Assembly (NCBI GenBank): GCA_963974055.1
Contig: CAXBCP010000019.1
Coordinates: 27,326-91,325 of the forward strand
DNA length: 64,000 bases
From: CAXBCP01 sp963974055
GTDB lineage: Bacteria; Pseudomonadota; Alphaproteobacteria; MPNO01; UBA830
Direction: 5' to 3'
Below the pieces are notes generated by a model. That model was not told the DNA's origin. It made no database searches and saw nothing but the letters and a program-made list of their open reading frames with translations. The translations under genes and the position numbers were made by a program. Positions 42,010 to 50,561 of this stretch are shown here, in pieces. Every line of letters starts with the position of its first letter. Position 1 is the first letter of the stretch.

Positions 42010-42273
42010 TTATTTCGGGGGCTTCTTGAATCCGCTCAGGAAGTCCTTCGCATCGCGCAGCGAAGACTTCTCTGCAATCGACTTTTTTACGTTCCGCCCC
42101 GCCTGGCGGACATTCTGCCGCGCCCGTTCTATTTCCGGCCGCGCAAGATCGACCGCCGTGCGAACCCGGGGCACGACCTCGTCGCGCATCACTTCCGATG
42201 CCTTGGCCTGAACGCGGGGATCGGCGGCGGCCCGTTTTGCCGCCATCCAGATCGCCCGCCGGAGAAGGGTCAT
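42010..42273 (-). CDS. Small basic helical protein downstream of ssb
   Basis: An 87-residue hypothetical protein with ATG at 42273, 12 bp after the ssb stop, so probably cotranscribed with ssb. It is predicted almost fully helical and rich in Arg, Ala and Lys (RRAIWMAAKRAAADP, RQNVRQAGRNVKKSIAEKS), with no membrane span. This composition suggests a nucleic-acid- or protein-binding helical peptide. I do not recognise a family. Confidence 0.6.
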   Translation of the reverse strand: MTLLRRAIWMAAKRAAADPRVQAKASEVMRDEVVPRVRTAVDLARPEIERARQNVRQAGRNVKKSIAEKSSLRDAKDFLSGFKKPPK

Positions 42274-42285
42274 CGGCGCCGGGCC

Positions 42286-42777
42286 CTAGAACGGAATTTC
42301 GTCGTCCAGATCGCCGCCGCCGGAAGCCGGTGCGCTGCCGCCGCCGAAATCGTCTCCGCCCGACGAGCCGCCACCATAATCGCCGCCCTGGCTTCCGCCG
42401 TAATCCCCGCCGCCGCCCCCGCCGCCACGGGAGCCCAGCATGGTCAGCTTGCCGCTGAACCGCTGCAACACGACTTCAGTGGAATACTTCTCCACGCCCT
42501 GCTGGTCGGTCCACTTGCGGGTCTGCAACGAACCTTCGAGATAAACCGTCGATCCCTTGGTGAGGTATTTCTGCGCCACCTCGCAGATTTTCTCGTCGAA
42601 GATAACGACGCGATGCCATTCGGTCTTTTCCCGGCGTTCGCCGCTGGTCCGGTCCCGCCACTGCTCGGACGTTGCCACCGACATATTGACGATCGGACGC
42701 CCGTCATTCGTGTGACGCACTTCCGGATCGCGCCCAAGATTGCCGATCAGAATTACCTTGTTAACACTTCCCGCCAT
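42286..42777 (-). CDS. ssb: Single-stranded DNA-binding protein
   Basis: A 163-residue SSB with the N-terminal OB-fold (residues 1-112: VNKVILIGNLGRDPEVR, ATSEQWRDR, TEWHRVVIFDEK, GSTVYLEGSLQTRKWTDQQG), a Gly/Asp/Ser-rich linker (about 115-155) and the acidic tip DLDDEIPF that binds partner proteins. It is typical in length. The overall gene order near gyrA and uvrA is common in alphaproteobacteria. No SOS box was found in front of it. Confidence 0.96.
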   Translation of the reverse strand: MAGSVNKVILIGNLGRDPEVRHTNDGRPIVNMSVATSEQWRDRTSGERREKTEWHRVVIFDEKICEVAQKYLTKGSTVYLEGSLQTRKWTDQQGVEKYSTEVVLQRFSGKLTMLGSRGGGGGGGDYGGSQGGDYGGGSSGGDDFGGGSAPASGGGDLDDEIPF

Positions 42778-42881
42778 GCCCTGCTCCCGTGGTCCTGCAT
42801 TGATTTGCCGGTATCATAGCGGACTGACCGCGTGACGCCACGGGCGAAAGAGAATCTTGCCGACAAAACCGGAAAGATCCC

Positions 42882-43856
42882 CTAGCCCGGAACCGTCGGG
42901 TTCCTGCCGGCCATCTGATTGATCACCTTGCCGTCGAGCCAGGACCGGATGTTTTCCGCCGTCCCGCCGTACCAGTTCCGGTAGTTTTCGACCGTCACAT
43001 AACCCAGATGCGGCATGATCACCATGTTCGGCATGTCGCGCAACGGATGGTCGAGCGGCAGCGGTTCGACATCGAAGACATCCAGGCCGGCGCCCGCGAT
43101 CCTGTTGTTCCGAAGCGTATCGACCAGCGCCGCCTCGTCGACGATCGGGCCGCGCGACGTGTTCACGATATAGGCCCCGGGTTTCATCTTCGCCAGGTCC
43201 GCTGCCTGTATCAGGCCCCGCGTACGGTCGCTGAGCAAAAGGTGGATCGTCAGAAAATCCGACTGGGCGAGAAGTTCGTCCTTCGTGACGAGCCGCGCGC
43301 CGACCTCGTCGCATCTGTCCTGGGTCAGGTTTTCCGACCAGGCGATCACCTGCATACCGGTGGCGATCCCGACGCGGGCGACGTCCGTCCCGATGCGACC
43401 AAGCCCCATGATACCCAGAACCTTGTCGCGGAGGCCGATGCCGACGGTCTTCTGCCAGGCCCCGGCGCGGGTTTCGCGGTCTTCGTAGTGAACCTGCCGG
43501 GCGAGAGAATGGATCAGCCCCCAGGTCAGTTCCGCCGTCGGATAGCCGAGCGACGGCGTGCCGGTGCAGATCACGCCGTTTGCCGCCGCCGCGTCCACGT
43601 CGATCGACAGGTTCCGCATGCCGCTGCTGATGAGGTGTTCGAGTTTTGGCAGCTTGTCGAGCAACGACCGCGGAAACGGCGTCCGTTCGCGCATTACCAT
43701 GACGATCTCAAAATCCTTCAGGCGCTCGGCGACCGCATCTTCGTCCGCCAGATGGTCGTTGAACACCGTGATTTCGACGTCGCCCGCCAGCGGCGCCCAG
43801 TCGGCCATTTCCATCGCAACGTTCTGATAATCGTCGAGAATTGCCAGTTTTTTCAT
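42882..43856 (-). CDS. D-2-hydroxyacid dehydrogenase family protein
   Basis: A 324-residue NAD-dependent reductase. The nucleotide motif is LGIMGLGRIGTDVARVG near residue 148, and catalytic residues are in NTSRGPIVDE (Arg), DVFDVEPLP (Glu) and IMPHLGYVT (His). The N-terminal LAILDDYQNVAMEMADW is characteristic of the subgroup annotated as D-2-hydroxyacid or phosphoglycerate-dehydrogenase-like. It is distinct from the GhrA-like enzyme at 12578. ATG at 43856 follows GGAAATGGGG. It is divergent from uvrA. The substrate is unassigned. Confidence 0.88.
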   Translation of the reverse strand: MKKLAILDDYQNVAMEMADWAPLAGDVEITVFNDHLADEDAVAERLKDFEIVMVMRERTPFPRSLLDKLPKLEHLISSGMRNLSIDVDAAAANGVICTGTPSLGYPTAELTWGLIHSLARQVHYEDRETRAGAWQKTVGIGLRDKVLGIMGLGRIGTDVARVGIATGMQVIAWSENLTQDRCDEVGARLVTKDELLAQSDFLTIHLLLSDRTRGLIQAADLAKMKPGAYIVNTSRGPIVDEAALVDTLRNNRIAGAGLDVFDVEPLPLDHPLRDMPNMVIMPHLGYVTVENYRNWYGGTAENIRSWLDGKVINQMAGRNPTVPG

Positions 43857-43964
43857 TTGATCCCCATTTCCTTTTCGATGCGCGCCTTAACGAGTCGCTT
43901 TGCCCGTGGCCCCGCCTTATTATCCCCGAAATCCAAACAGCTTTATTGGCCGTAACCCACACCG

Positions 43965-46823
43965 ATGCAATCAAAGATCGTCGTTCGCGGTGCACGCGAA
44001 CATAACCTGAAGAATGTCGATGTCGAAATTCCCCGGGATTCGCTCGTCGTCGTAACCGGCCTGTCGGGTTCGGGAAAATCGACTCTTGCCTTCGATACGA
44101 TTTATGCCGAAGGCCAGCGCCGCTATGTCGAAAGTCTCTCTGCCTATGCGCGGCAATTCCTCGAGCTTATGGAAAAGCCCGATGTCGATTCGATAGAAGG
44201 CCTGTCGCCGGCGATCTCCATCGAACAGAAAACGACATCGCGCAATCCCCGTTCGACGGTCGGCACCGTCACCGAGATATACGACTACATGCGGCTATTG
44301 TTCGCCCGGGTCGGCATACCCTATTCCCCGGCGACCGGCCTGCCGATCGAAAGCCAGACGGTTTCGCAGATGGTCGACCGGATACAGGAAATGCCCGAAG
44401 GCACCCGGCTTTTCCTGCTCGCCCCCATTGTCCGCGGGCGCAAGGGCGAATACCGCAAGGAATTTGCCGAATTGCAGAAAAAGGGGTTCGCCCGGCTGCG
44501 CGTCGACGGCGAGATGTACGACATTCAGGACGTCCCGACGCTCGACAAGAACTTCAAGCACGACATCGAGGTCGTGGTCGACCGGCTCGTGGTCCGTCCG
44601 GACCTCGGCAACCGGATCGCCGATTCCCTCGAAACGGCGCTCGCCCTCACCGAGGGGCTCGCGGTGGCGGAGAATGCCGATGACGGGGAACGGACATTGT
44701 TCTCGGCCAAGTTCGCCTGCCCGGTTTCCGGCTTCACGATCGACGAGATCGAACCCCGTCTGTTTTCGTTCAACAACCCGCACGGCGCCTGCCCGGCCTG
44801 CGACGGTCTCGGCACGAAGATGTATTTCGATCCAGAACTGGTGGTGCCGGACCGCGAAAAATCGCTGAAAGACGGCGCCATCGCGCCCTGGGCCGGATCG
44901 TCGTCGAGCTATTACGACCAGACGCTGGATTCGCTGGCAAAGGCTTTCAAGTTTTCGGTCAATACGCCGTTCCGCGATCTGCCGAAAAAGGCACAGGACG
45001 TGATTCTCAACGGATCCGGCACCAAGGCCGTGAAAATGGTCTATGCGGACGACAAACGGTCCTACACTATCGACCGGCCGTTCGAAGGCGTCATGCCCAA
45101 TATGGAACGCCGCTTCCGCGAAACGGATTCGAGCTGGACCCGAGAAGAACTGGGGAAATACCAGGCCGTCTCCCGATGCGAAGTATGCGACGGCGCCCGT
45201 CTCAAGCCGGAAGCGCTCGCCGTAAAGATCGACGGCAAGCATATCAGCGATATAACCGATTATTCGATCGGCGGCGCCCATGACTGGTTCGCGAGGGTCT
45301 CGAAAACCCTGACCGACAAGCAGAACGAGATCGCAACCGGCATCCTGAAGGAAATCAACGAACGCCTCGGTTTTCTGCACAATGTCGGGCTCGACTACCT
45401 TACCCTGGCACGGACCTCGGGGACGCTGTCGGGCGGCGAAAGCCAGCGCATCAGACTCGCCTCGCAGATCGGTTCCGGCCTGACCGGCGTCCTCTACGTA
45501 CTGGACGAACCGTCAATCGGTTTGCATCAGCGCGACAATTCGCGGCTGCTTGAAACGTTGCGCCACCTCCGCGACATCGGCAACACCGTCATCGTGGTCG
45601 AGCATGACGAGGAAGCCATCCGCGCCGCCGACTACCTGATCGATATGGGCATCGGCGCCGGCGTTCATGGCGGAGAGGTCGTTGCCTCCGGCACGCCGGC
45701 CGCGGTGATGCGGTCGAAACGCAGCCTGACGGCGCAATACCTGCGCGGCGACCTCAAGGTCGAAATTCCGGCAGAACGGCGGAAGTTCGACAAAAAACGC
45801 CAGCTCCGCATTACCGGCGCAACGGAGAACAACCTGAAAGACGTGTCGGTCGATATCCCGCTCGGCACCCTCACCTGCGTTACCGGGGTTTCCGGCGGCG
45901 GCAAATCCAGCCTCATCATCGAGACCCTCTATAAAGCCATGGCCCGGCGCATAAACAACGCCCGCGCCATTCCCGGCGCGCATACGGATATCAAGGGGCT
46001 CGAATTCATCGACAAGGTCGTCGATATCGATCAATCCCCCATCGGCCGTACACCCCGCTCCAACCCGGCAACCTATACCGGCACCTTCACCCCCATCCGC
46101 GACTGGTTTGCGGGCCTGCCGGAGGCAAAGGCCCGGGGATACAAACCCGGACGATTCTCTTTCAATGTGAAGGGCGGGCGGTGCGAAGCCTGCCAGGGCG
46201 ACGGCGTGATCAAGATCGAGATGCATTTCCTGGCTGACGTCTACGTCCAGTGCGATGTCTGCAAGGGCAAGCGTTACAATCGGGAAACGCTTGAAGTTAC
46301 CTTCAGAAACAAATCGATAGCAGATATTCTTGATATGACCGTCGAAGAAGGCGTGGAGTTCTTTACAGCCGTCCCGTCAATCCGGGAAAAGCTGGAAATG
46401 CTGCTGCGTGTCGGGCTCGGCTACGTCAAGATCGGCCAGCAGGCCACGACCCTGTCGGGCGGCGAGGCCCAGCGTGTGAAACTGTCCAAGGAACTGTCCC
46501 GCCGCGCGACGGGAAAGACGCTCTATATTCTTGACGAACCGACCACCGGACTCCATTTCCACGACATCCGCAAACTGCTGGAAGTGCTTCAGGCGCTGGT
46601 CGACCAGGGCAACAGCGTCGTGGTCATCGAACATAATCTCGACGTCATCAAGACTGCCGACTGGATTATCGACCTCGGACCGGAAGGCGGCGACGGCGGC
46701 GGCGAAATCGTCGCCGCGGGACGCCCGGAAGACGTCGCGCTGGTCGAGCGGAGTTATACGGGGCAGTTTCTTGCCCCCTATCTCGGCCTTTCACCGGGTG
46801 GAAAATCGCGAAAATCGGCTTAA
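43965..46823 (+). CDS. uvrA: Excinuclease ABC subunit A
   Basis: A 952-residue damage-recognition ATPase of nucleotide excision repair. Two ABC ATPase halves are visible: Walker A GLSGSGKSTLAFDTIYAEGQ near residue 31 and GVSGGGKSSLIIETL near 645, signatures LSGGESQRIRLASQIG and LSGGEAQRVKLSKELS, and Walker B VLDEPS and ILDEPT. Zinc-finger cysteines occur in CPACDG, CEVCDGARL, CEACQGDG and CDVCKGK. Length fits the family. ATG at 43965; the 108-bp divergent gap with the dehydrogenase shows no GTTC-N7-GTTC SOS box. Confidence 0.97.
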   Translation: MQSKIVVRGAREHNLKNVDVEIPRDSLVVVTGLSGSGKSTLAFDTIYAEGQRRYVESLSAYARQFLELMEKPDVDSIEGLSPAISIEQKTTSRNPRSTVGTVTEIYDYMRLLFARVGIPYSPATGLPIESQTVSQMVDRIQEMPEGTRLFLLAPIVRGRKGEYRKEFAELQKKGFARLRVDGEMYDIQDVPTLDKNFKHDIEVVVDRLVVRPDLGNRIADSLETALALTEGLAVAENADDGERTLFSAKFACPVSGFTIDEIEPRLFSFNNPHGACPACDGLGTKMYFDPELVVPDREKSLKDGAIAPWAGSSSSYYDQTLDSLAKAFKFSVNTPFRDLPKKAQDVILNGSGTKAVKMVYADDKRSYTIDRPFEGVMPNMERRFRETDSSWTREELGKYQAVSRCEVCDGARLKPEALAVKIDGKHISDITDYSIGGAHDWFARVSKTLTDKQNEIATGILKEINERLGFLHNVGLDYLTLARTSGTLSGGESQRIRLASQIGSGLTGVLYVLDEPSIGLHQRDNSRLLETLRHLRDIGNTVIVVEHDEEAIRAADYLIDMGIGAGVHGGEVVASGTPAAVMRSKRSLTAQYLRGDLKVEIPAERRKFDKKRQLRITGATENNLKDVSVDIPLGTLTCVTGVSGGGKSSLIIETLYKAMARRINNARAIPGAHTDIKGLEFIDKVVDIDQSPIGRTPRSNPATYTGTFTPIRDWFAGLPEAKARGYKPGRFSFNVKGGRCEACQGDGVIKIEMHFLADVYVQCDVCKGKRYNRETLEVTFRNKSIADILDMTVEEGVEFFTAVPSIREKLEMLLRVGLGYVKIGQQATTLSGGEAQRVKLSKELSRRATGKTLYILDEPTTGLHFHDIRKLLEVLQALVDQGNSVVVIEHNLDVIKTADWIIDLGPEGGDGGGEIVAAGRPEDVALVERSYTGQFLAPYLGLSPGGKSRKSA

Positions 46824-46898
46824 AACAAACCTTAATCCGGTATTTGTATTCTGACCGGCGTTACAGGGCGGTGCATTTCGGCGTCGTGAACTCCAGAA

Positions 46899-47603
46899 TT
46901 GGCAAGTGAAGTGAAAAAGACCACCACTGTTCAAGGACAACAGCTCACAAAAGAAGACTTTCTCAACGGCCGGCACGACGAAATGATCGTGGAGGCCGGG
47001 CTCGAAGGTCACATGACGCGCAATTCGGTCGAATTCCGGCTCGCCAAGCGCGACGAGATGATCGCCTCGGCGCCGCCCGGCGACATGATCTGGGTTTTCG
47101 GTTACGGCTCGCTGATCTGGAACCCGGCCTTCGACTACGACGAGCAGCGGATCGGGCGGCTCTACGGCTATCATCGCCAGTTCTGTTTCTGGTCGACGAT
47201 CGGCCGCGGCTCGCCGGATGCGCCCGGCATGATGCTTGCGCTCGACAGGGGCGGTTCCTGCAACGGCGTGGTGCTCGGCGTGCGCCGCGAACGCGCCGAA
47301 GAGGAACTGACGAGCGTCTTCATGCGCGAAATGACCGGCCAGACCTATTTCGCCCGCTGGGGCACCGTGAAAACCACCCTGGGGGCCGTGCCGGCAATCA
47401 CCTTCGTGGCGAACCGGTCGGCGGAAAACTACGCCGGGCAGCAATCCCTTGAAGATACCGCCCGCCATATCGCACAGGGCTGCGGCCATCTCGGTCCCTG
47501 TACGGACTATCTTTTCAATACGACCCAGCACCTAGAGGAACTCGGCCTGCACGATCCGATGCTGCGCAGGCTCTGTACCCTCGTCGAAAAGGAATTTTCC
47601 TGA
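46899..47603 (+). CDS. ChaC-like gamma-glutamylcyclotransferase
   Basis: A 234-residue protein whose residues about 63-215 match ChaC: VFGYGSLIWNPAFDYDEQ (substrate-binding YGSL), GYHRQFCFWSTIGRGSPD and FMREMTGQ with the expected catalytic Glu region. ChaC enzymes cleave glutathione to 5-oxoproline and Cys-Gly in the cytosol. The first 60 residues form an extension with charged helices (AKRDEMIASAPPGD). TTG at 46899 is the first start; GTG at 46911 is an alternative. Its stop overlaps the trmFO start by one base (TGATG), so translation is likely coupled. Confidence 0.85.
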   Translation: MASEVKKTTTVQGQQLTKEDFLNGRHDEMIVEAGLEGHMTRNSVEFRLAKRDEMIASAPPGDMIWVFGYGSLIWNPAFDYDEQRIGRLYGYHRQFCFWSTIGRGSPDAPGMMLALDRGGSCNGVVLGVRRERAEEELTSVFMREMTGQTYFARWGTVKTTLGAVPAITFVANRSAENYAGQQSLEDTARHIAQGCGHLGPCTDYLFNTTQHLEELGLHDPMLRRLCTLVEKEFS

Positions 47604-48955
47604 TGCCCGCCGACAGAACGGTCCACATCATCGGCGGCGGCCTGGCGGGGGCGGAAGCGGCCTGGCAGGTCGCACGGTCGGGGCAGCCCGCCGTGATCCA
47701 CGAAATGCGCCCGGACCGCTCAACCGATGCCCACCAGACCGACAGCCTTGCCGAGCTGGTCTGTTCGAACTCGTTCAGGTCGGACGACGCCGAATACAAT
47801 GCCGTCGGCCTGCTTCACGAGGAAATGCGCCGTTGCGGCTCGCTGATCCTTGCGATGGCGGATGCCAACAAGGTTCCGGCCGGCGGCGCGCTGGCAGTCG
47901 ACCGGGACGCCTTTGCCGCCGCCGTTACAAAAGCTCTGGACGACGAGCCGCTGGTATCCGTCGAACGCGGCGAAATTGCAGGCCTGCCCCCGGAAGACTG
48001 GGACAACGTGATTATCGCCACCGGACCGCTGACATCGGCGCCGCTGGCGGAGGCCATCCGCAACCTGACCGGCGAAGACTCGCTCGCGTTTTTCGATGCG
48101 ATTGCGCCGATCGTCTACACGGAATCGATCGATCTCGATAAAGCCTGGTTTCAGTCGCGCTACGACAAGCCCGGCCCCGGCGGCACCGGCAAGGACTACA
48201 TCAACTGCCCGATGAACAAGGAACAGTACCTGGCGTTCCTTGCGGCTCTCCAGGAAGGCGACAAGACAGAGTTCAAGGAATGGGAGGAAAACACCCCCTA
48301 TTTCGAAGGCTGTCTGCCGATCGAGGTCATGGCGTCGCGCGGCGAAGACACCCTGCGCTACGGCCCCATGAAACCCGTCGGCCTGACCAACCCCCATACC
48401 GGCGCCCACGAATACGCCATCGTCCAGCTCCGCCAGGACAACATGCTCGGCACGCTCTACAATATCGTCGGCTTCCAGACCAAGCTGAAACACGCGGAAC
48501 AGGCCCGTGTCTTCAGAATGATCCCGGGGCTTGAAAACGCCTCCTTTGCCCGGCTCGGCGGCATCCACCGCAATACGTTCCTTAACTCTCCCCGCCTGCT
48601 GGACGGGCAACTCCGTCTCAAGGCGATGCCGCGGATCCGTTTCGCCGGCCAGATCACAGGCGTCGAAGGCTATGTCGAGAGCGCGGCCATGGGCCTGCTT
48701 GCCGGCCGGTTCGCGGCGGCCGACACGCGGGGAGAAACCTTCACGCCGCCGCCGGTCACCACCGCGCTCGGCGCGCTGATCGATCATATTACCGGCGGCG
48801 CCGACGATGAGACCTTTCAGCCGATGAATGTGAATTTCGGTCTGTTTCCGGCCCTGGAGAAACGCGTCAAAGGACGCGAGCGCAAGAAAGGCTATTCCGA
48901 CCGGGCGCTCGACCACCTGAGCGCCTGGCAGAACGGCGCACGCGCCGCGGAATAA
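47603..48955 (+). CDS. trmFO: Methylenetetrahydrofolate-tRNA-(uracil-5-)-methyltransferase TrmFO
   Basis: A 450-residue flavoprotein that makes m5U54 in tRNA using methylene-tetrahydrofolate and FADH2. The FAD motif is HIIGGGLAGAEAAWQVA at the N-terminus; CSNSFRSDDAEYNAVGLLHEE, NKVPAGGALAVDRD, DYINCPMNKEQYLAFL and RYGPMKPVGL are family signatures with the catalytic cysteine in SNSFRS/INCPM contexts. Length is usual. It overlaps the ChaC-like gene by 1 bp and its stop touches that of the convergent synthase-family gene. Confidence 0.95.
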   Translation: MPADRTVHIIGGGLAGAEAAWQVARSGQPAVIHEMRPDRSTDAHQTDSLAELVCSNSFRSDDAEYNAVGLLHEEMRRCGSLILAMADANKVPAGGALAVDRDAFAAAVTKALDDEPLVSVERGEIAGLPPEDWDNVIIATGPLTSAPLAEAIRNLTGEDSLAFFDAIAPIVYTESIDLDKAWFQSRYDKPGPGGTGKDYINCPMNKEQYLAFLAALQEGDKTEFKEWEENTPYFEGCLPIEVMASRGEDTLRYGPMKPVGLTNPHTGAHEYAIVQLRQDNMLGTLYNIVGFQTKLKHAEQARVFRMIPGLENASFARLGGIHRNTFLNSPRLLDGQLRLKAMPRIRFAGQITGVEGYVESAAMGLLAGRFAAADTRGETFTPPPVTTALGALIDHITGGADDETFQPMNVNFGLFPALEKRVKGRERKKGYSDRALDHLSAWQNGARAAE

Positions 48956-49807
48956 TCAGACTTTTCCGCTGACGGCGCTGCGTAAAATGCGCATCTGAGC
49001 CGCAAAACGGGACGGCTCGAGCCGGTTATCGAATACATCGTACCCGGCCCGTTCTAGGCGCCGCAGATAGGGCCGGGCAATCCCGATATAGGACACGGCG
49101 GGACCAACAGTCCGGGGAAAGCGCAAATCGTCTGTGCCCGACGTCGTCGCCATCCCCGCCAGGGTCCGAAAGGCCGGGGTCATGTCTTTTCCGCGCGTGC
49201 GTTCGATCACATCCTCCGGCGAAACATTCTCCGCGCGCAGGATCGTCCGGGGTATGTAGATCCTTCGCTGCCGGGCATGATGGGGCAGCGCCCGCAGCAG
49301 CCCCGTTACCCCCCAGAGACGTCCGGCCGCATCCGCAATTCCGGCAAGATCGCGGCGCCCGCAAATAATCATCGCCAGCCGTGTAAGCTCTCCCGACGTC
49401 GCGGACACGTAGTTGGTCAGCGCATTCGCATCCTCGGGCGGTTCGTCTTCCAGATCGAACAGGCGGCCGTCGATCATCCGGTCGAAGCCGTCGCGCGGCA
49501 GATCCGCCGCCTCCACGGCGCGGGCGAGTTCCGACACGACCGCATGATTGCGGACAGTGCCGCCGTATATGCCGTCGAGCGTTTCGCGCCACCACTGGAG
49601 CCGCATCTGGCCGAGCAGGGCTTCGCTGACCCGCTCCCGGGTAGCGGCAATCTCCAGATTGAAAGCATAAAGCGCCAGAAGCCCCCGGCGGACATCCTCG
49701 GACGCCAGGGTCGCCGAGAAATACCGGTGATAGTCGTAGCGCCGCACCTGGTCGGCGCAATAGTCTCTATGACTTTCGGTTTTGTGCTGAGGCGGCATGG
49801 CGGGCAT
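48956..49807 (-). CDS. Squalene/phytoene-synthase-family protein, NDUFAF6-like, no Asp-rich motifs
   Basis: A 283-residue member of the isoprenoid-synthase fold that lacks the DxxxD motifs needed for prenyl diphosphate chemistry. Where the first motif should be it reads FNLEIAATRERVSEALLGQ, and the second region is NYVSATSGELTRLA. The stretch LLGQMRLQWWRETLDGIYGG is typical of NDUFAF6-like proteins, which assist complex I assembly. A synthase role in hopanoid formation is therefore unlikely although hpnE is nearby. In many alphaproteobacteria it adjoins Mth938 and secF, and here three forward genes lie in between. ATG at 49807; no strong ribosome site. Confidence 0.8.
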   Translation of the reverse strand: MPAMPPQHKTESHRDYCADQVRRYDYHRYFSATLASEDVRRGLLALYAFNLEIAATRERVSEALLGQMRLQWWRETLDGIYGGTVRNHAVVSELARAVEAADLPRDGFDRMIDGRLFDLEDEPPEDANALTNYVSATSGELTRLAMIICGRRDLAGIADAAGRLWGVTGLLRALPHHARQRRIYIPRTILRAENVSPEDVIERTRGKDMTPAFRTLAGMATTSGTDDLRFPRTVGPAVSYIGIARPYLRRLERAGYDVFDNRLEPSRFAAQMRILRSAVSGKV

Positions 49808-49858
49808 AGTCTAAGGAGCCCGTTCCGAGTCGTACAGGAGCCCGGCTATGATACTGCA

Positions 49859-50512
49859 ATGAATCTCGTAACCGACCTGCTGCCGCCGCCCGCGACACTC
49901 AAAGACCGCGACGCCGAATCTGCCCTGTCGGGGGTGGTCCGCGCGCTCGCGGCCGGAGACACATCCGGCCTTTCCGCCGAACAGCAATCCCATGTCGATC
50001 ACATGATGCAGGCAATCGCAAAAATCGGGTCCGGGTCGGAAATCGGCCGGGTCAGCGAACTGTTGGCGCTGGCACAGTTCGGCGCGGGGTCTGCGGGCGC
50101 CGTGGTCGCCGATGCGTTCTCGGACCGTGGCGCCCTTCCCGCTATACAGAGCGTGATGATATCCCGGTTCCTGGTCTCGGTCGTCTTGAACGCGCAGCAT
50201 TATCCGCATCTGGTCCCCGGGGATATGCTTCGAACCCAGCAAATCGAGCGCGGCCGCCTTTCGTGGCCGGATACCGCGCCGGTTTACCGCGCGTTGCTGG
50301 ATCGGGCGCACCAGGCGGCAGCATCCGGTACCCGCGACGCGATATCCTCGCCCCGCCTCAGGAAACTGTTCGACCGGCAACGGGCACTGACATTCCGGCA
50401 GATCGCCAAACTGCAGGACAGAAATCCCGAATCCCGCAGCGCACGCCTGAACGCACTGGACCGTTTTATCGTCTCGTTAACCATACACTTGCGTTTACGT
50501 GCTACCCCATGA
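49859..50512 (+). CDS. Hypothetical protein (217 residues), largely helical
   Basis: A 217-residue soluble protein I do not recognise. ATG at 49859 is chosen as the first start not overlapping the synthase gene; the frame is open upstream only as antisense to that gene. It is predicted helical with Ala/Leu/Gln-rich segments (SEIGRVSELLALAQF, ALTFRQIAKLQDRNPES) and ends with Arg-rich LHLRLRATP. No membrane span or metal motif is visible. The AGGAG at 49836-49840 is rather far from the ATG. It stands 49 bp before hpnE. Confidence 0.6.
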   Translation: MNLVTDLLPPPATLKDRDAESALSGVVRALAAGDTSGLSAEQQSHVDHMMQAIAKIGSGSEIGRVSELLALAQFGAGSAGAVVADAFSDRGALPAIQSVMISRFLVSVVLNAQHYPHLVPGDMLRTQQIERGRLSWPDTAPVYRALLDRAHQAAASGTRDAISSPRLRKLFDRQRALTFRQIAKLQDRNPESRSARLNALDRFIVSLTIHLRLRATP

Positions 50513-50561
50513 CAAGTTCGCCGCCCTCATCGTCAACAATGCTCATGACAGAAACGTCCGA

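Noticed and set aside
43857..43964. SOS box in front of uvrA, or in front of ssb
   Set aside because: No GTTC-N7-GTTC or similar repeat is present in either upstream region.
48956..49807. Assignment of the synthase-family protein as HpnC/HpnD or phytoene synthase
   Set aside because: Both Asp-rich motifs required for prenyl diphosphate chemistry are absent, and the sequence fits NDUFAF6-like proteins better.
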